Both the position numbers and the translations under genes were made by a program. Shown here piece after piece: positions 39,460-51,283 of a stretch of DNA of 64,000 nt. The notes below the pieces were generated by a model that was given only the letters and a program-made list of their open reading frames with translations, did no database searches and was not told where the DNA came from. The DNA comes from Sphagnum compactum (taxonomy: Eukaryota; Bryophyta; Sphagnopsida; Sphagnales). The first letter of the stretch is position 1. Every line of letters begins with the position of its first letter. Location of the stretch: positions 36,446,213 through 36,510,212 of the forward strand of contig OZ234493.1 of NCBI GenBank assembly GCA_965153455.1. The letters are read 5' to 3'.

Positions 39460-39796
39460 GACAGCAATCAAGCAGAGAGAGTCTCTGTATGTAACTATGA
39501 TCACAACAACCTAATGGAAAGAGACGCTAATAGGCCACGGACTCAGGAATCAGGACTGGGGGAGTCAGAAAACAACAAGTGGCCTTGAAGTTGAAAGATG
39601 GGTTGTATTCGTCATGAATGCTACTGAATGCAACAAGGACAGAATCATTTTGCATGACAGAAAAGCCACGAAAATTGTCAACAACAAAAATGGCACCAAC
39701 TTCCCAAGAAGGAGTGGCAAGGAGTAGTGGAGGCTGGATTGGATGACTGGCAGGCAAGGGCATGCAGCTGGGAGTTATGGGTCGAAAGCTGCAGGC

Positions 39797-39936
39797 GGCG
39801 AATAAATGCAGAGCGTGGGTGACAGAACACAAATTTACACAAATCAAAAAATTATGATATGCGCACCAGGTCTTTTCTTTCTTTTTTTAATTTTTAAAAA
39901 AATTTATGGCGAATAAATGCAGAGCGTGGGTGACAG
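39797..39936 (+). repeat. 29 bp exact direct repeat, 111 bp apart
   Basis: GGCGAATAAATGCAGAGCGT followed by GGGTGACAG occurs at 39797-39825 and again at 39908-39936. The second copy stops about 24 bp before the TIR element at 39960. Confidence 0.92.
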
Positions 39937-39959
39937 TTTTGTGAAGTAGGTGGACTGTA

Positions 39960-40379
39960 AATCATCCACAAGAGGACTTTTGCCAAATTTGGCTTACATA
40001 TTATTATATAGGAAAGTAGAAAGTTTTTAAAACTCTGCTATATTTTGGCGATTTGCTAGAAGCTGCTATGGTCTAAATCTGGCGATTTTTTTAGCACACC
40101 TCTCACGATTCACTTCTGACAGCGTTCCTTTTCAACTGGCGAATTTTCGCCAAATTTCAACTGGCGAAAAATTACGATTTCGACCTGTACAAACGATTTT
40201 TCATGGGAAAAAACCCCCCAAAGTCGCCAGATTTCGAAGAAGATAAAAAATCCAAGTCGCCAGATTTTTATGATATATACTATTAGATAGCCAAAGAACA
40301 TGGAAGGATTCTGTGTTTCTTTTTAAAATTTCATATCTAGTATGTAGCCAAATCTGGCTAGCTTGTTTTCTGGATGATC
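39960..40379. mobile_element. TIR family 3, most complete copy (~420 bp)
   Basis: Left end: AATCATCCACAAGAGGACTT, then TTGCCAAATTTGGCT. Right end, inverted: GATCATCCAGAAAACAAGCT, then AGCCAGATTTGGCTACATAC. Each TIR of roughly 60 bp contains the small internal palindrome AGCCA-AATC-TGGCT. The interior has several GGCGA/TCGCC words. No ORF. Related ends occur at 26.1, 40.67, 58.0, 62.04 and 62.9 kb. Confidence 0.75.
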
Positions 40380-40664
40380 GCCACTTTGAGTTCATCAGAA
40401 AAGCATTAAAAAAGAAACCCTGCTTCTGTGTGCTAAGTTAGTACCGCGCTACCTAATCATCATCAGTTAGCTCTCGTTCCGACTTCCAACGTCTCCATGA
40501 GATTTGTTACTGTGATTTCAACACACTGCCTTTAAACCTCTCTGCAGTCTTTTGCAACTACTCTCCAGAGTCCCGCGCTCGGCTGTCCTTCTGACACAAA
40601 AATGCTGCAAGTTGGCTCAACATCAGGGGTTTTCTTTTTTCTTTTTCCAAATGGCCTGGCCAAA

Positions 40665-40880
40665 CTGACAATCATTTGCAATAAGATTTAGCCAATTTTG
40701 GCTATATCCCAGATGTGAAAGTAGGAAATTTTCAAAATGCTTTAATATTTTTGCTACCTCCTGTTGTAACTTCTTGTAGAAATATGGCGATCTAAAAAAA
40801 GCGAAATATGGGGGCGAATTAAGAACCAAATTTTTTCACAAAAAAATCCTCTGAATGTGTGGAAATCATATTTTTCCAGG
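40665..40880. repeat. TIR family 3, left end of another copy
   Basis: CAATCATTTGCAATAAGATT, then TAGCCAATTTTGGCTATAT and GTAGGAAATTTTCAAAATGC, parallels the left end of 39960-40379. The right end is not clear. Confidence 0.55.
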
Positions 40881-40907
40881 ACGAACAAATGCGAAACCCC
40901 AGCAAAA

Positions 40908-40929
40908 TCCCCCCCGCCCCCCCCCCCCC
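40908..40929. repeat. Poly-C tract
   Basis: A run of C interrupted by a single G. Such tracts are prone to length error. Confidence 0.9.
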
Positions 40930-41464
40930 GGAAATCCCAAAAGATTCAGGATTCTTTGGATAGCATCGTCATGAAATCCGGCCATTTTCCATCCATCTGC
41001 ATCAACTCATTAGACTCTACTAGATGAATGGGCTCGAGATCGTCATCCAACACATGAGAGGATGCTTTTTTTCACCATTTTTCGAAAGGATAAAGACACA
41101 TGAGAGGGATGATTTTCATCATTTTTTCATCTAGAACTCTGAATCCTTTGGGAGGATTCGCATTGTTTGGGCAAAACCCTTTTGACATTGCAAGCACCCA
41201 CTTCAATACAATAATGAGGATCTGCCATTCTTACCCAACCCTTCATTATGATTCATTATTACACAGTATTGACTAAACCCAACCGCAATATGGGAATCAT
41301 GTGGAGCGTCCAACTGGAAGCCGCGCTCTCCTTCATTGGGAAGTTACCTAATCCTTCTAACTCACGGCCAGAAAATTTAATGTCATTGCAGAGAAATCCA
41401 CAAAATTTACCCTGTCTTCTTTACCCAGTCTTTGGGCCTCCTTTCACAGCCTAACCCCTCTTCT

Positions 41465-41918
41465 AGTGGTATCCGTGAAGTAAGGAAATTTTATTAAATC
41501 TGTTGTATGAAATGGTGAAAAAAACTCAATATGAAATGCTGAATCTCGGCATTTAATGCACAAGGTTCGAGAAAAACTATCGTAGCTGTGTACATGTAGG
41601 AGCATGTAGTGGTATCCCTGAAGTAAGGAAATTTTATTAAATCTGTTGTATGAAATGCTGAAACTCAATATGAAATGCTGAATCTCGGCATTTAATGCAC
41701 AAGGTTCGAGAAAAACTACAGTAGCTGTGTACATGTAGGAGCAATGGAGGCGCTCAGGAAAAAAGAAAGGGCGGGTGAAACTCAGAAAAGCATCAAATTT
41801 CTCCCCACCCCCCCCCAGGCCCCCAAACTTTTTTTGCAGGTTTTTTTAAAAATTTCACCCTCTTTATGACCAAACTCAGGGTTCTGGTGCTGTATTTTCC
41901 TTACTTCACGGATATCTC
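41465..41918 (+). mobile_element. TIR element family 1, copy B, with duplicated left end
   Basis: Starts AGTGGTATCCGTGAAGTAAG and ends, inverted, TGAGATATCCGTGAAGTAAG. The left 143 bp is repeated in tandem (unit 2 starts at about 41608), so two copies of the left TIR are present. Interior blocks match 3779-4108 in reverse orientation. No coding capacity. Confidence 0.85.
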
Positions 41919-41962
41919 AATTCAAACAAATAAAACTTTATACACATGCATATGCATATATA

Positions 41963-41992
41963 ATGTATGTATGTATGTATGTATGTATGTAT
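41963..41992. repeat. (ATGT)n microsatellite
   Basis: About seven uninterrupted GTAT units. Confidence 0.95.
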
Positions 41993-43499
41993 ATGTGTTT
42001 ATTTTCTCATATCTATATATCACTATTGTATGTTGTGTGTAATGATTAAAAATATTGTATACAAATTTACAGAGTTAGTGTTATGAATGTAGCATGTGGC
42101 AACTTTTCACTATTCACACAATTTTTCCGGAAATATCTCCATGTTTTCACAATTTGTTTTCCCTAGAAACTTTCGTATTGCATTTTGTGTAAGTTTCATA
42201 TCCTAATTTTCCATTGATGTCACCACCTATTTCACTTCCATTTTGCAATATGTTTCATAGTGCGTTTTCCATTTTGTGTCTTCGGATTGTGTGTTTTGTC
42301 CATCTTCCCCAACTCACAATGGAGACACTAACGAACAATATTTTTGTGACAAGGTGAATTGAATTTTTAATACATCTTCTTCACGAGGTGGTTTTTATGT
42401 TTAAAACTCACATTTTTCACTTTCCAAACTTTGATATGGTTCCTGAAAAAACCCAATGTGATTTTGCTCCAGTAGCTTAGGTTATTATTGACTGTTGAAT
42501 GCATTTCCACATCTTATTTATTGGCTTAGGGAATTAGGTGAAATTCACAATCCACTAGTCAATTTCCCAAGGTTTTGCATGACCAAAGTATAGAAATTAA
42601 AGATGGGTCAAAAAAACTTTAGGATGACCAAGGCAATGCTATTTTCAAATAATCAATACAAACAATGCCTTTGATAATAAAAATAAAACATTAGTTATTG
42701 TCAATTGATCCTTTCGAAAATTAAGGTGGGATGGGCACTCTAAGTTTGCCCAAGGCGCATGAACTTTTTCGTCTTAAATAAATTATATGTTAGTGGAAAA
42801 TGAACTGCGTATGAACAATGTTTCGCGTTATGCACCAAGGTATTTATATGCTATCAATTGGGAATTTACCGGTTTCATAATCTAGCCATTCGGTACATGA
42901 AACACAAATAGTTATAGTCAAGTTCAAGGATTCTTGAAGTTATACAATCTACCAACCATGATGCCATTGAATGAATGCATGTTTCCATAACCAAACCTTC
43001 GGGGGCTTCTACTCTTTACTACCATAAGACAAATGGATATCACATGATTGTTCTTGCAATAATGAATTCTAAATGTATGTGTTAAGTTTTTTTAAGGTCA
43101 GTTTCCATGTGGCCCAACCAACAACTATTTTCTGGAGGTTTCTTGACATTCTAGTTGTTCCTCCCAACCACTCACCAGACTTCAATTAATCTTTTTTTAA
43201 ATTTTAAATTGGCATTTGATGGTTAAATGAGTGGGCTGTTTGTTACCAATGAATGGCACACTCTTATGTTGCCAAGAGTTTAGAATGTTTTGAAGTGAAA
43301 GGGTGAATGAAAATAAATCATGAAATGGTGGAAAAGAAGTAGAATGACATGCAAACCCTTTAGGACTATGTATTTTCTTATTCCTTGGTTGTTGGTCTAG
43401 GGCTTAGCGACTATGGAAATGAACCCTTTATATGCTAAGGATCCTATATTTTGTTGAGGAGGTCGTTGATATTATTTGATGTTCATCATAGAGCACCTT
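41993..43499. other. AT-rich spacer, no gene recognised
   Basis: No domain or coding pattern identified. Confidence 0.6.
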
Positions 43500-45420
43500 T
43501 ATACTTGAAGAAACGAAGGTACTAAGAGTTGATAGTGTGTGTTAAAACCAAGACTTTTTGTCATTTTCTTCAACAATTGTTGTTCATGACCAATAAGTGA
43601 GGACACAAGACAAAAAATCTTAAACCTAAGGTCCAACATTAAAAAAAATTATTATGGGCTTTTATTTTTTCATATTTTTGTAAGAAGGAAAAAAAAATCC
43701 AAAACCTAAACAACTTCTTTTTTTATGTTGAAGGCCAAACATGATAATTCATAAACAACATTTCCATCTTCTGTCATTAAGTTGTCAAAGGTTGGAGAAT
43801 CAATTTCATCCCTGAATTTTAGACTCATGGATATGGCAAAATTTAGTGCATCACTTAAAATCAATGACGTTTATATTGGTTCAAAATACAAGGAAACACA
43901 ACATGGCCAAGAGAACCAACAATAATCCAATAAGTGTGCCATGCCAAAAGAAGTGGTACTCTTGAAATCATCCTCACATAATTATCCGTGTTGCAACATA
44001 ATATAATTGTTTCTTTGAACTTCCAATCTTCATGAAAAAAGATAATTTTATTAACAAATCTACAAAAGCAAAAGAAAATGTTAGATGCATAGGAAAAATT
44101 GAAAAAAAATGAAGAAAATGTTAAATTATGCAAAGGAAGAATTGAACAAAATGTGAACACAAAAAAATCTAGAAAAATAAATTTTTACTTTTTCTTCATT
44201 AGAGTATTCAATTTCCTTGGGAGAAAACCTAAATTCACACATGGCTTCTCCCATTCCAACCTACCTTTTCCAAATAATTTGGCCAAGTTATGCATTTTTG
44301 CAAATCTCTTTCGGCAATTTTGGTTGACACATATTGTAAGTCTTTGCAAACTTTTTCTTTTATTATAGAATATTGACAAGCTTTAGAAAATGCATGACCA
44401 AAACATATGCCCTAAAAACTTTCTTCCAAACACAACACATCAAACTTACAATTCAATTTAGGGTTGTAGTCATAATGTTTAGATTAGATCACTCATCCTT
44501 GACATAAGCAATAATTTTTTTTCCTCAATGCATAATTGTCTAACAATTCTGTCAAGTTTTCGGCCAAGGTTTGTCCACTAATATCTACTAGCTCAAAAAG
44601 GCTAAGGGTAATGTGCTTTGGTTACCAATCAACTCCTAAAAAATTGATCACTATGCAAAAAATTCATGTCTAACTTTTGACATCCATAGATAAAAACTTG
44701 CAGTTGCAAAATGACATTTTATTACATTTAGTAAAACATATAATTGTTTAGTTTTTTCCACTAATCCAAGCAATATTCATAAGCAAATTGCTTTCTAGAA
44801 GGAAAAACAATTCTTGGACACACATCCATATTAAACCTTTTCAACCAACTACTTTCCACAAACTGTAAAGGAAAACGATTTTTGATAATTAAAAGACCCA
44901 AGTCTTCCAAAAATTGCTTTTGGTACACATCATCTTTCTTGAAAGGTTCTTTTGCAACCAAAAAAATAGATATGGAGTTAAAAGAAATATTTGGTCTCTT
45001 TTTGGAAGGTTGTCTTTCATCTTCCTTCAAAAGATTATTAATTTTTTCAAACACTTTTAAAATATTACAATGATCTGAATTGGCATGTTTCTTCAATGTA
45101 GTTATATTGTTAGTTGTGTTGTCTATGATTAACACTTTCATAGCTTGAGTTTTTGGATTTAACTTCACTACTATTGTGACAAATAATACAATGCATAATT
45201 TGAAAACCTATTAAGTAAACTTCTTTGTTATCATTAATATAATAAAATGCCCAACACAACGCATTTTTGCTATTTGGTTCCCAAAATAATATTTGTGCAT
45301 GTAATTTCTTTGAATTTTTTTTTTCATTTTCTCTTCATTTGTTTTTGGATTCCTATTTCTTTCTATTTGAACACTTCCATTTTCTTCGAGTTCTAACAAA
45401 GGTTCATCTTCCATCCTTAC
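43500..45420 (-). pseudogene. Decayed hAT-superfamily transposase with BED-type zinc finger
   Basis: Read along the minus strand with repeated frame changes it gives blocks that I recognise from plant hAT transposases: a BED-like MHCIICH segment (about 45190), TTLKKHANSDHCNIL, KRPNISFNSI, KEPFKKDDVYQKQFLEDLGL, PLQFVESSWLKRFN, PRIVFPSRKQF (to 44770), then AYVKDE (about 44480), CFGHAFSKACQY (about 44390), VCKDLQYVSTKIAERDLQKC, PCVNLGFLPRKLNT (about 44200), FKETIILC (about 44015) and PTFDNLMTEDGNVVYELSCL (about 43770). Many stops and indels make it non-functional. In life it would cut and paste its own DNA. Ends and target duplications were not found. Confidence 0.85.
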
Positions 45421-45628
45421 TTCACTCATAAATATATCACATGCATTTTTGTTTTCAAAAGGTTGTTTCATGAAAGTAAAAATTACTGCCCTGATGAGTA
45501 GCAGAAAAAAAACAATTTTATGATCTCAAAAACCAAAAACTTGCATTTACAAGTAATTACAATATGCAATGTACCTTTTAAGCATTTACAAAAACAAGAT
45601 CGATATATTTTTTAAACTTTCAGAAAAA

Positions 45629-45700
45629 GTTATGGGGTTTATAGGGTGGAAAAAAATATGGGGTTTATAGGCAAGAAAAAGATATGGGGTTTATATGGAA
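45629..45700 (+). repeat. Tandem TATGGGGTTTATAGG-type repeat, three units
   Basis: TATGGGGTTTATA occurs three times at about 30 bp intervals, separated by GAAAAA-rich linkers. Confidence 0.85.
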
Positions 45701-45879
45701 TTTTATAAGAAAATCCTGAAAAAATAAACAAAAAATGCAAAAAATAAAAATAAAATGACACATTATCAAAAGAAACAACACAAAATGAAGTGAAAAAATC
45801 TCAAAACAAAAAAATGAAAACTAATTGAAAAAAACACACCCTTCATGCTTGAAAATTTGGTGTTGAAGCTTTGATTTGC

Positions 45880-46720
45880 ACAAGGCAAAAAGGGGAGTGG
45901 AAGTACCATACTATTTAGAGAAACAAGAACAGCACCAATGTGAAAAAAATAGCAATACCAACATGAGAAAAACAAGAATAAAAGATTGGCCAATTTAGGT
46001 ACCCAAAGTGCTCAAACACCAATGAAAGATGGATGGAGCTCAAAAATCCAACCTGCACTAGGCAAAAATGGGGGGAAATACCATATTAACTAGGGGAACA
46101 AGAACAACACCAACACGAAACAAACAACAACAACAAGAACTAGGCCAGTATGTATTTGAAGAGCTATGAAGGGATTGGCAACACCAGTGCAAGAGGAGCG
46201 ACAACGCAAGAAGAGTAATGAAGGTAATGCGAAAGAAACAATGCGATAATGCGAAAAAAACAATGAAACAACGCAAAAAAAAATTCGTCATAATGCGAAA
46301 AAAACAACGTGGCTAAAGGAGTGGCTAAAGGAAAAGAGCAGTGCAGCAATGTGAAAAGAAAGAACAATGTAGCAACGTGAAATGAACAACACAATAGCTT
46401 GAAAAGAATGACATACCAATTACCAAAACAAAAAGAGCTGAACAACAATTCGAGAAAAGCGATAGCACTAGCGCACAAAAAACAACAATAACATGCGAAG
46501 TGAACATCAACACAATGTTATGAAAAACGACAATAAAACAATGTGAGGAAGAACAACAACATGCAAGGAGAACAACACCAATGCAAGTAGTAACACCAAT
46601 GAGATGGCAACACCAAAGTGAGCAACAATGCCAATGCAAAGAACACCCAACAGAACAAAACAAAACACAACCAACAAGACCAAAACATAGTTACAAAACA
46701 AAAAATGACATTGTGAAGAA
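45880..46720. repeat. Degenerate purine-rich satellite-like tract (CAA/GAAA words)
   Basis: The plus strand is a long series of imperfect ~20-25 bp units on AACAATGCGAAAAAAACAA and similar words. Hydrophobic, Cys/Phe-rich frames on the minus strand here are the complement of these repeats, not genes. Confidence 0.75.
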
Positions 46721-47522
46721 AAAAAACCTCAAGCTTCGTTTTATACAACTTCCAATATCCCTAACCCTAAACAATGCCTCAACCTCTCGAATTGATAGCT
46801 ATTTAGGAACCCTAAATTGGAAAATTGAAAACCGAATGGAGGTTTTATGAGAAAACATGTCTGGTTTTTCAAATATACATCAAAAAAAACAAAAACCATT
46901 CTCATGACTAGGATTTTCATTCATGTGAAAATCGGAAGTCAATTTTTAATTTGGTTTTCACATGTAATTATGTCAACTAGTTCACATTACGAGAATTGGG
47001 TTGAAAACTTAGTGACAATTCAAAAATTGCCCCAACAGTAGTTAAAACACAATTAAATTATTTTAAATGGTATTGATAGGTTCATGTTTTACACTAAAAT
47101 TGACCACTTGGTCTTTTTTTTGCATTAGTTTTTGTTTTAAAATTGTATTTAAAAACATTGATTAGTTTTAAACATGCTCTTGAATATCTTATAATTATAA
47201 TATTCGATTTCAATTTATCCAAATGCTACGATGATATATTTCTAAAATTATATAAATACATTGCACATTTTCAACACTACCTCAATATATCACTAAAAAT
47301 TGTGTAAAATTAAAATCGATTACAATTTTTGTGATGTGCTACAGTTGAATGCACCCTACCATAACAAAATCTCATGTGTCTTTTTCTAGATATTTTTGTT
47401 GATGAAAATGCCCATAAATGATATGTTAAATTAAAATACCTTACCCAAAAAAAAGGCCATCAAGTAATATCAAAGTTAACAATGTATAAATTCATGAGGT
47501 TCATTGTTGAAAATTCATATGA

Positions 47523-47621
47523 CATGTTCAACAAAACATTTTGGGAACATAAGGAAAGTTCTAAACAACATGTTAAACAAAACATTTTGGGAACAAAAGG
47601 AAAGTTCTAAACAACATGTTA
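47523..47621 (+). repeat. Tandem repeat, two 46 bp units
   Basis: CATGTT-AACAAAACATTTTG, GGAACA-AAGGAAAGTTCTAA and ACAA repeat at 47523 and 47569, followed by a partial CATGTTA. Confidence 0.9.
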
Positions 47622-50600
47622 TATATTTCATTATGGGAGCAATTGGGATTTTCAAGTTGAAAGGATGATGTACTTCCTTAAAAAGGAAGTTAACTTTGAC
47701 ATTAACTTTGAAATTAAAATCAAACATGTTTTCACATTTTGTAACCAAACAATTGTCATGTCCTCACATTTTGAAAATTAAAAGAAAACTGAAAATAGAT
47801 CAGGTTTGTGACTAATGTTTGTCATAAAATAATTCCTGAAAAGCTTGGTAGGGGAAAAAAAAAAAAAATTTATCATGTTTTGCCAAAATCCACTACAATC
47901 GAACCTCTAACGTTTAGCAAATTGTCCATTATCCCAATCACTAGGATATTATTACAAATGCAAATGTAAGGTGGATTCCATGTGTTTGTTCCTTAAATGT
48001 TGAAATTTTGAAATATTAAAATAAGGATTTTCAAATCTCCTTTTTTAAATAAAAAAAGTTTTTGACAAGAGTTTTCAATATTTAATTATAAATATGGTAT
48101 ACAAGAAAATTAAACCAACTATTTTGGTCTACACAATATACAAGAGTAGAAATTTTAAAGAAATGTAAATATACAAAATATGTATTAAAAATTTTATGTT
48201 TAAAAATACACCATGTAAAAATATGGCAACATGTTCAAATGTAGTTGTTTCATATGTTAGACATATATCAATGGTATTGATTTATATAAATGTGAAGCTC
48301 CAATCACATATGATGTTATAAACTATAATGTTAAGTCCTTTAACATCAAACTAGTGAATAAATAAATAGGGTAATAGGTAAGTAAATAGATGATAGCAAG
48401 TAGGTGAGTGAGTGAATGGGTGGGAAAATGATGCAAAACATGAATTATCATTGATTTAAAGTCCTTTTTGAAGGGCTAGTACCTAACATTGAACTTTTAT
48501 TTCAAAATTTATGTTTTTTAAATTTTATATTAAATTAACACTCATTTAACATTAAGTTGTGAATCAATTAACGTTAGGTGCCACCTAAAACACCATTTAG
48601 ATTTTGATGTTAATTAACATTCTTGGTTTGAATACAACCATTTTTTTTTATTTTTCTAAAATTCATTTAACGCAAACTTAACATCAAGTGTGATTAAACA
48701 TAATTGGCATATGAGACCTTTATATTTGTTCAATTTACAAAGTTGACAACACCTATGTGATCAATTGATCCACTAAAACTTGCCACAACCAAAAAAGAAA
48801 AAGTGTTAGTAGGAATTGTTGTATCAGCAAAACTCACATAACCAATAGCAAGAATTATTGTCCAACCTACTAAACTTGTTATGATACTTTAAGATATCCT
48901 TCTATCATTTGTTCTAAGGTAGATCATCGATCTCAGGATTATTCTAAGAAAATTGAAATGTAAAATACATTTAAAACAAAACCAGCTCATTCCAATACAT
49001 TAGCATTTAAACCCCCTAAAATTGATAATGTTCTAGTCAATGTAGTTGTCGTTGTGACTACTCATAATCAAGTCTTAGAACAACATGTTTTGAGAGATTG
49101 AAGGTTAGCCTTTTCAATAGCCTCTAACATGTTAAACTATGAATAAATGAATAGGTCCATTTCATTCATGTACTTCCAATTGATGTACCTCCTATATTTC
49201 AGGGTTGGATGTTTGATTTTACATAACTATGGGCAAGTGCGTGGGTAATGGAAAATGTTTTCATTTTCTTTTATTCAAATTCAAAGAACTTTAATTTTCA
49301 TGGAATAAAGGGTGTCATGAGGTTTTCTCAATTTCAAATTTTATGTGAAGATTCAATTCTCATCATTAAAAACCATGACAAATGTTATGTGCATGATAGA
49401 TTTGTTATTTGATAAGTAATTATGAACTTTTGAAAAGTTACAATGCAAACTACCAAAAGAAAGTTTCAATTAATCAACAACACACTTTGGACCTTCAAAT
49501 TGTTTCCAAATGAAAAACTTAACATGGTCTTGGAATTTTTGAAAAGTTAAACTAAATTAACATGTTATAAATCAAATGTGTGTTTCAAAAGTTATGACCC
49601 TTCAAAATGTCAAGATGCCAATTCCCTTTTTTTTTTAGAATTGAAAAACTAGAAATTTACAATTTGTTCCATTTCATAACACATTATGTGAGTTGACATC
49701 ATGTTTTTTCCAAAGATTTGATTCACAACGAGTTTAGGTGGATCCATCATGAAGCTTGCTTTTGGTTTAGGACTAAATTACACTAGGTCAAAGCTTTCAC
49801 CTCTTGTAATGTGAAGAATCATGAAACACACTCCAAGGTTTTTGACAATTCATTGTTATCTAAATAAAAATTACCGACATATTTTAAAAAAAGGTGCATT
49901 AGTTTCTATTAAGTTTTGGTCCTTTACATGTATTGAAAATCCTTTTGAAGTCATTAAAAATGTATCCCCATTTATCCTCACAAGTTAAACCAATCATCAC
50001 ATGTTGAAAACAACTTTTATTCTAAGAACAAAAAAAAACTAACTTGCATTCCTTGCAATGTTAATTTTTCTCTTTCATTCATGAATCATTATAGTTATTT
50101 ACAGTTATATTGGAGATCCATGGTGTGAAGAAATGCAATGCATTTGTTTTCTATGGTTTTAATCAAAATATCTTTGAGTTCCCAATTGGGTTAAACCTAG
50201 TAGGCCTTTTTTTATTAAGTTTTAATAGTAAATTTCAAATTCAAAAATTGTTGACCTTTTAACTTTGCACTTCTTTTCAAGTGACCCAATTTCAATGTCA
50301 TTTTGATTTGACAATGATATTTTAATTTTGAAGGAGGTATGAAATGTTTTTTCTTTTTTACGAGGAAGGGGGAGAGAATGGGGGATGAGTGGGAGTTTAT
50401 CAAAACATTGGGCTACAAGGGTTTTTAGACCTTAGATTCAATGTTAACTATCACCCATGTTAGCAAAAAAAAGTCTATAGTTAAATTTCAATAAGGATCT
50501 CATGTTCACCTTTGTGTTAAATAACATTCCATAACTATCCCAAGTTTAGAACGAAATATCAAAACAATAATTTTCCATTGAGTTAATTGGGATTCACACT

Positions 50601-50875
50601 TTTAGCTATTAGTTAAAAGTGCAAAGTTAAAAGGGCCAACAATTTAAAATTTTGAAATTCACAATTAAACCTTTTAACAAGTATTATGTGCATTAGCCAA
50701 AAAAAAACCCCCCCAAAAAAAACCTATTGCCAAAAGCAAATAAGGATTCGACATCACCATTTGTGTTATGTCGCATTTACATATGTGAATGTGAGCTAAA
50801 AAAATTAAAATGGTTGTGATGCAAAGTTACCATTGAGTTAACCACACTAAGTCATTGGTGCTTAAGGAATTCACT
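47622..50875. other. AT-rich spacer, no gene recognised
   Basis: No coding signal beyond chance-length open frames. Confidence 0.6.
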
Positions 50876-51156
50876 TTGGTTTTTCCCCTCCTTCATTTTT
50901 GTAGTAGAGTACCCTTTTCATTGTGCCAGCAGCGTTGTTGTTTTCCTATTGCTGGAGACAAGATCTAGACCTGTCGTAGATGTTGATTGAAGAAATGTAC
51001 TTATGAGTTGGTTTTTTCCCTCTTTCATTTTCGAATAAGAGTACACGCTTTCTCAATAGGGCCAGCGGCAGTGTTTTGATTTTCGTTTTTTCCCCGTTGA
51101 CGGAAATACCAGAATCTAGACGTGGTGTAGATGTTGAGAAGAGAAATGTACCTATG
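50876..51156 (+). repeat. ~132 bp imperfect tandem duplication upstream of the 51-55 kb gene
   Basis: Unit 1 (about 50876-51007) and unit 2 (about 51008-51156) share TTGGTTTTTCCC, CTTTCATTTT, AGAGTAC, GGGCCAGC/GTGCCAGC, ATCTAGAC, GGTGTAGATGTTGA and GAAATGTAC-TATGAGT in the same order. It lies immediately before the first exon, so it is likely promoter sequence. Confidence 0.85.
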
Positions 51157-51283
51157 AGTAAGATATGTGCTTGCCCAGGAAGCGTAATAAAAAAAGCGCG
51201 CGGAAGGAGTTGTGATGAAGCGTCGAGGTGTTGTCGCGCGGCGCGAGGAAGTAAACGAAAGGAGCTTCGTGGATCGGGGGGAG

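Noticed and set aside
39527-39847. 106-codon minus-strand frame upstream of the orphan secreted gene
   Set aside because: It has no ATG at its open end, no domain, and overlaps the promoter and a direct repeat.
46058-46750. Several overlapping minus-strand frames rich in Cys, Phe and Leu, resembling membrane proteins
   Set aside because: They are the complement of the CAA/GAAA-type degenerate repeats; composition alone explains the apparent hydrophobicity.
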